From Hedera helix (Eukaryota; Streptophyta; Magnoliopsida; Apiales; Araliaceae), in contig OX359266.1 of the NCBI GenBank assembly GCA_947179155.2, positions 14,088,098 to 14,152,097 of the forward strand: 64,000 nt of DNA. The letters run 5' to 3'. Positions 60,716 through 64,000 of this stretch are shown here, piece by piece (positions within the stretch are counted from its first letter, which is position 1; the number at the start of each line of letters is the position of its first letter). The notes under the pieces are model-generated. The model had not been told where the DNA came from, did not search any database, and was given only the letters and a program-made list of their open reading frames with translations. The translations under genes were made by a program, and so were the position numbers.

Positions 60716-61496
60716 ACAACTCTTTTTTTTTTCTCTCTCTCCCTTTCAATATTGGATGAAATTTGATAATGAGGAGAAAGAGATAATAAGCAGCAATATA
60801 ATGATACTCCTTCCTTCACTTGTCCAATCATTTCCCACGTGAAGCCTTTCCTTGCTCACCAACTCTATTAGAGGATGATGGCTCCTCCTGACTTCTTCTC
60901 TGTTTTCCCTCCTCTCAGACATTACTTAGCTTGTCCCGATTTTAGTGCCACCTAGACTCAATTAATTAACAAAGCTTCTCTCCCTTATTCGGTTAATGCA
61001 ATAACATCTTATTAAACCAACACATTTGGCCCAATCTGAAAATGAAAGAGGAATGGATCTAATAACAATATTAGCCCAATTTGTAATACTTGAATTTTAA
61101 TATTCCTTACTTCTCAATGATCACCCTAGTTAAATTAATAACGACGGTTTAATTAATAAAATATTAATTATTGCCTTACAATTAAATAATTAATTGAATT
61201 ATTTAATTGTTTAAATAATCCATTTTTGACACTAAAGCCCATATTCAACTTATTGAAATTTATAATTTGAATTTAACACCATAGTTAATGTAATTAACTA
61301 TTAAATCTTAATTTAAATCTTCTTGTTATTATAACCTTAGAGTTAATCCGCTAATTTAATTATATTCGTGGCACCTTTTAATTCAAAATAACAATTTATC
61401 ACATAAATGTTTAAATAAACCACACAAAATCTTCATCATTAGAAATTAATTCTTTATTTAATTAGTAATGAATTTCAAATTTTCTTGCTCATTACA
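60716..61496 (-). mobile_element. A-family LTR fragment, minus strand
   Basis: Ends TTTCTTGCTCATTACA at 61496, close to the family A LTR start (TTTCTTGGTCATTACA at 6827). A CT-rich block at 60720-60750 and GCCCA-containing U3 sequence correspond to 5640-6820. It abuts the plus-strand LTR end at 60715, giving a tail-to-tail junction. Confidence 0.55.
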
Positions 61497-61565
61497 AATA
61501 TCACTCCAATGAAAGTGAATGATTCAGGGAAAGCAAACTAAAGATCACAAAAGTTCCATTAAGAT

Positions 61566-64000
61566 TGTAAGACCCCGAATTTTAATAAATAGATTTTAAT
61601 TTTTCTCATAATTTTATGCCTAACAGTAAGATATTAAATTAATAAAAATTAAAGTTAAGGATGTTATGTGCAAATTATTTATGTCGGACAATATTCGATT
61701 AGTCGAGGAATATTCGTTCTGTCGGATGACGACGCCTAAATATTTAGTTATGGGTGGACCCTACAACAAAATATTATCGGATGTAGAAAATAATAGCAGT
61801 AGCCTTTTTTAATAATAATGATCAACGGTATTATTACTTTTAACTATTAAAATACCTAATGATAAAAGTATAGTAGCATATGGTATTTTATAGCAGCACA
61901 TAATATTACACAATTATTGAACTGATAAAGTGGTTATTGCATAGTATTTCATCAATAATTGTCATTACACAGTATTTTACATTATTGAATCAATAATTGT
62001 CATTACACAGTATTTTACATTATTAATTGCACAGTGTTTCATATTATTGAATCAATAATTGTCATAATGCACAGCATCTTGCATTATTGGGCCAATAATT
62101 GTTAAAGTAGTAGTCACAGGTATTAAATAGTTAGACATATTTATTATTTAAAAAAATATTGTATGTTCAATAATTGAGATATTAAATTAATAAAATAATA
62201 TGTACGTGTGTAACACGCGTAAGTGTGTAACGCGTGTAAATGTGTAACACGTGAAGGCGCAAAACGCGTGTTAATCAACAAATGGTACAAATTAAAGTGT
62301 GAAACGTGTGTTGGCTAATGAATGGTTTAGATTAAAAGATGAGATTAAAATGTGTAACATGTGTATGAAAAAGCTAGTTAGGCCCTGGCTATAAATAGGG
62401 GGCTTAGCATAAGGAGTTTCATACATTACTCACTCAATCTTCTTTCTACTCTATAAATATTTCTTGGTATAAGTGCTTCTCTGGGTATATTAAAATTATC
62501 TTAATCGTTGAAGATCTGAAAAAGTATTAGTATTGTTCAAGTAAGTTTTTTTTATAAAAGTTATATAAACACTCACACACACATCAGTTTACAACTCTTC
62601 CTTTAGAAGACTCTTCTATTAGAAGATTTATTTTGAAAAACTTCCTTTGAAAAATTTTACTTTGAAAAATTATTTTCTAAAAAACCTATTTCGAAGTATA
62701 TTTATACTATATAGTCACTTTGATGATTTTATATACATAAAATTGGTATGTGTTACTTATTAATTAAATTATGAATATATATATAGGTTAATCAACCTCA
62801 TAAAAGCTGTATTTAGTCACGAGATAAGGTAAGGGATATCATTTTCTTTCAAACTCTTAAACTTATTACGGTAAGGGTATTATTCTTTTCATTATCATAA
62901 AGGGAAATCATTTTCTGTCTTACTTGTAAGAGATGCCATCTTTTTCATCTTTTATCACTTGAACTTACTATGGTAATAAAGTATCTCATTTGTACCTCTA
63001 ATATTATTAAACGGTAAAATTATTGAATTAATAATTTATTAATATTCCCTTAATAGTTTTCACTTCATCTAATACCCTTTGACAAGAACATTCCTATTGA
63101 ATATTCATCGTCATATTTGAACTGTGAACTTATGGACCTTGAACTTTTGAACTGTGGACATTTATTTGAACTGTGAACATTTTGGACTAATTCCTTGTAC
63201 TGTAAACCTTACCATTGAACTTCTTCCCTGTGGATCATGGACATTACTCTTGGACTTGGACACCTTTTTCTATACACCATGTTGATAATTTGGACATTAT
63301 TTGAATCTGGACAAAGTAAAATTTGCAAACTCCTAATGTTATTGTTTATCCTGCTTCTTCTGTTCATCATTTATATCTCTGTTATTATTTCAATCATCAA
63401 GTATAATGTTGCTCTGAATATCTGTGGCCTGGGACACAAATGATAAGTTAAAGGCGATATAGGTTAAAGGCGATGTAGGATAAAGGTGATATAATTGTTG
63501 GGTATTTTTGGTCGGATGAAAAGGACATGTGATGAATGTTCTTTTTGGCCGGGGGCAAAGAAGAATTGTTGTTTGCCATGATCATGACCAGTGGTGTTTC
63601 AGATAATAAAAGTTGATGATGATTTTCTTAAAAAGAGACACTAGTAGACATCATAATCTACTTGATTCTCTTAATGGTAATTATTTCACTGCAGTTGAAC
63701 TTTGTTTAAGAATTTAACTGCTATTTTTTATTTAAATCTTGATGTTTATATTACTGTGTTAACAACTCAACTGCAGTTGTTGATTTAAAACTTGTTGTCT
63801 ATTATATTCGATTAAGAACTCAACTGTTGAATGCTAAGAATAATTTATTTTTTATTATCTTAGTTATGATATTTCTTACTGAGCTATTTGAGCTCACCCT
63901 TTTCTTTTTGTTCAATTGTTTAGGAAATGAGAGCGTAACCGGGACTAGAGACGAGGAAAGGGGAATGGAGTAGTTGTCCGAGTTAGTTGCTATAGTAGTC
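61566..64000 (+). mobile_element. Family D LTR, plus strand, runs off the window
   Basis: Starts TGTAAGACCCCG and aligns through its length with the inverted LTRs at 22069-34631 and 50467-52917: TACTGTG/ATTATTG repeats (61840-62110), TATA box (62389-62398), CTTACTATGGTAA blocks (62860-62970), the TACTGAGCTATTTGAGCTCACCC hairpin (split: TACTGAGCT, ATTT, GAGCTCACCC, near 63878). About 190 bp more would be needed for the end. No gene: the frame at 63237-63443 is LTR sequence. Confidence 0.85.
62389..62398 (+). promoter_or_regulatory. TATA box of family D LTR
   Basis: CTATAAATAG followed by GGGGGC and a leader. It is conserved with 23495-23504 (inverted). Confidence 0.5.

Overview
The window is nuclear DNA of a flowering plant, most likely a eudicot with a repeat-rich, AT-rich genome. 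The reasons are plant-type LTR retrotransposons (Del/Tekay-like and Athila/Tat-like Ty3/gypsy), a CACTA (En/Spm) DNA transposon, Stowaway-like MITEs, inserted plastid DNA, and a plant bHLH gene with a typical intron. No species can be named. There are no prokaryotic operons, rRNA genes, tRNA genes or CRISPR arrays. Almost the whole window is a nest of decayed mobile elements.

Layout. 1-7085 is a plus-strand LTR of family E, split by a 4.28 kb solo LTR (family A, 2549-6827, TSD TCTCT). 7086-9875 is an inverted copy of the same E LTR, so 1-9875 is a large imperfect inverted repeat. 9876-15366 holds more E pieces: 3' internal segments with polypurine tracts and truncated LTRs. 15367-21621 is a broken minus-strand Ty3/gypsy element (family B) with truncated RT, protease, gag, an extra coiled-coil ORF upstream of gag, a tRNA-Met-type PBS and a 2.97 kb 5' LTR. 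21666-22010 is a tandem repeat of about 97 bp. 22069-34631 is a four-level nest: a solo LTR of family D (TSD AAAAA) contains a family A-like solo LTR (TSD TTATT), which contains a CACTA transposon (26087 to about 32790) and a Tat-type LTR (to 33526). 34637-41000 is relatively unique DNA carrying a triplicated module of Stowaway-like MITE plus plastid-derived DNA. 41000-44256 is another A-type LTR. 46409-47568 is the only host gene, a bHLH96-like transcription factor whose 3' end is fused to Athila/Tat gag sequence. 47503-59352 is that Athila/Tat remnant, with a Del/Tekay-type chromovirus (50467-59003, minus strand) inserted in its LTR. 59353-64000 holds further LTR pieces, the last running off the window.

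No intact autonomous element is visible. The CACTA transposase keeps a single reading frame interrupted by at least eight stops without an indel, which looks like methylation-driven decay. The chromovirus has lost the TATA-containing part of its 5' LTR. I see no evidence of a new defence or metabolic system. The most notable points are the triplicated plastid-DNA/MITE module, the chimeric bHLH-gag reading frame, the extra ORF of the family B element, and LTR motifs shared between families.
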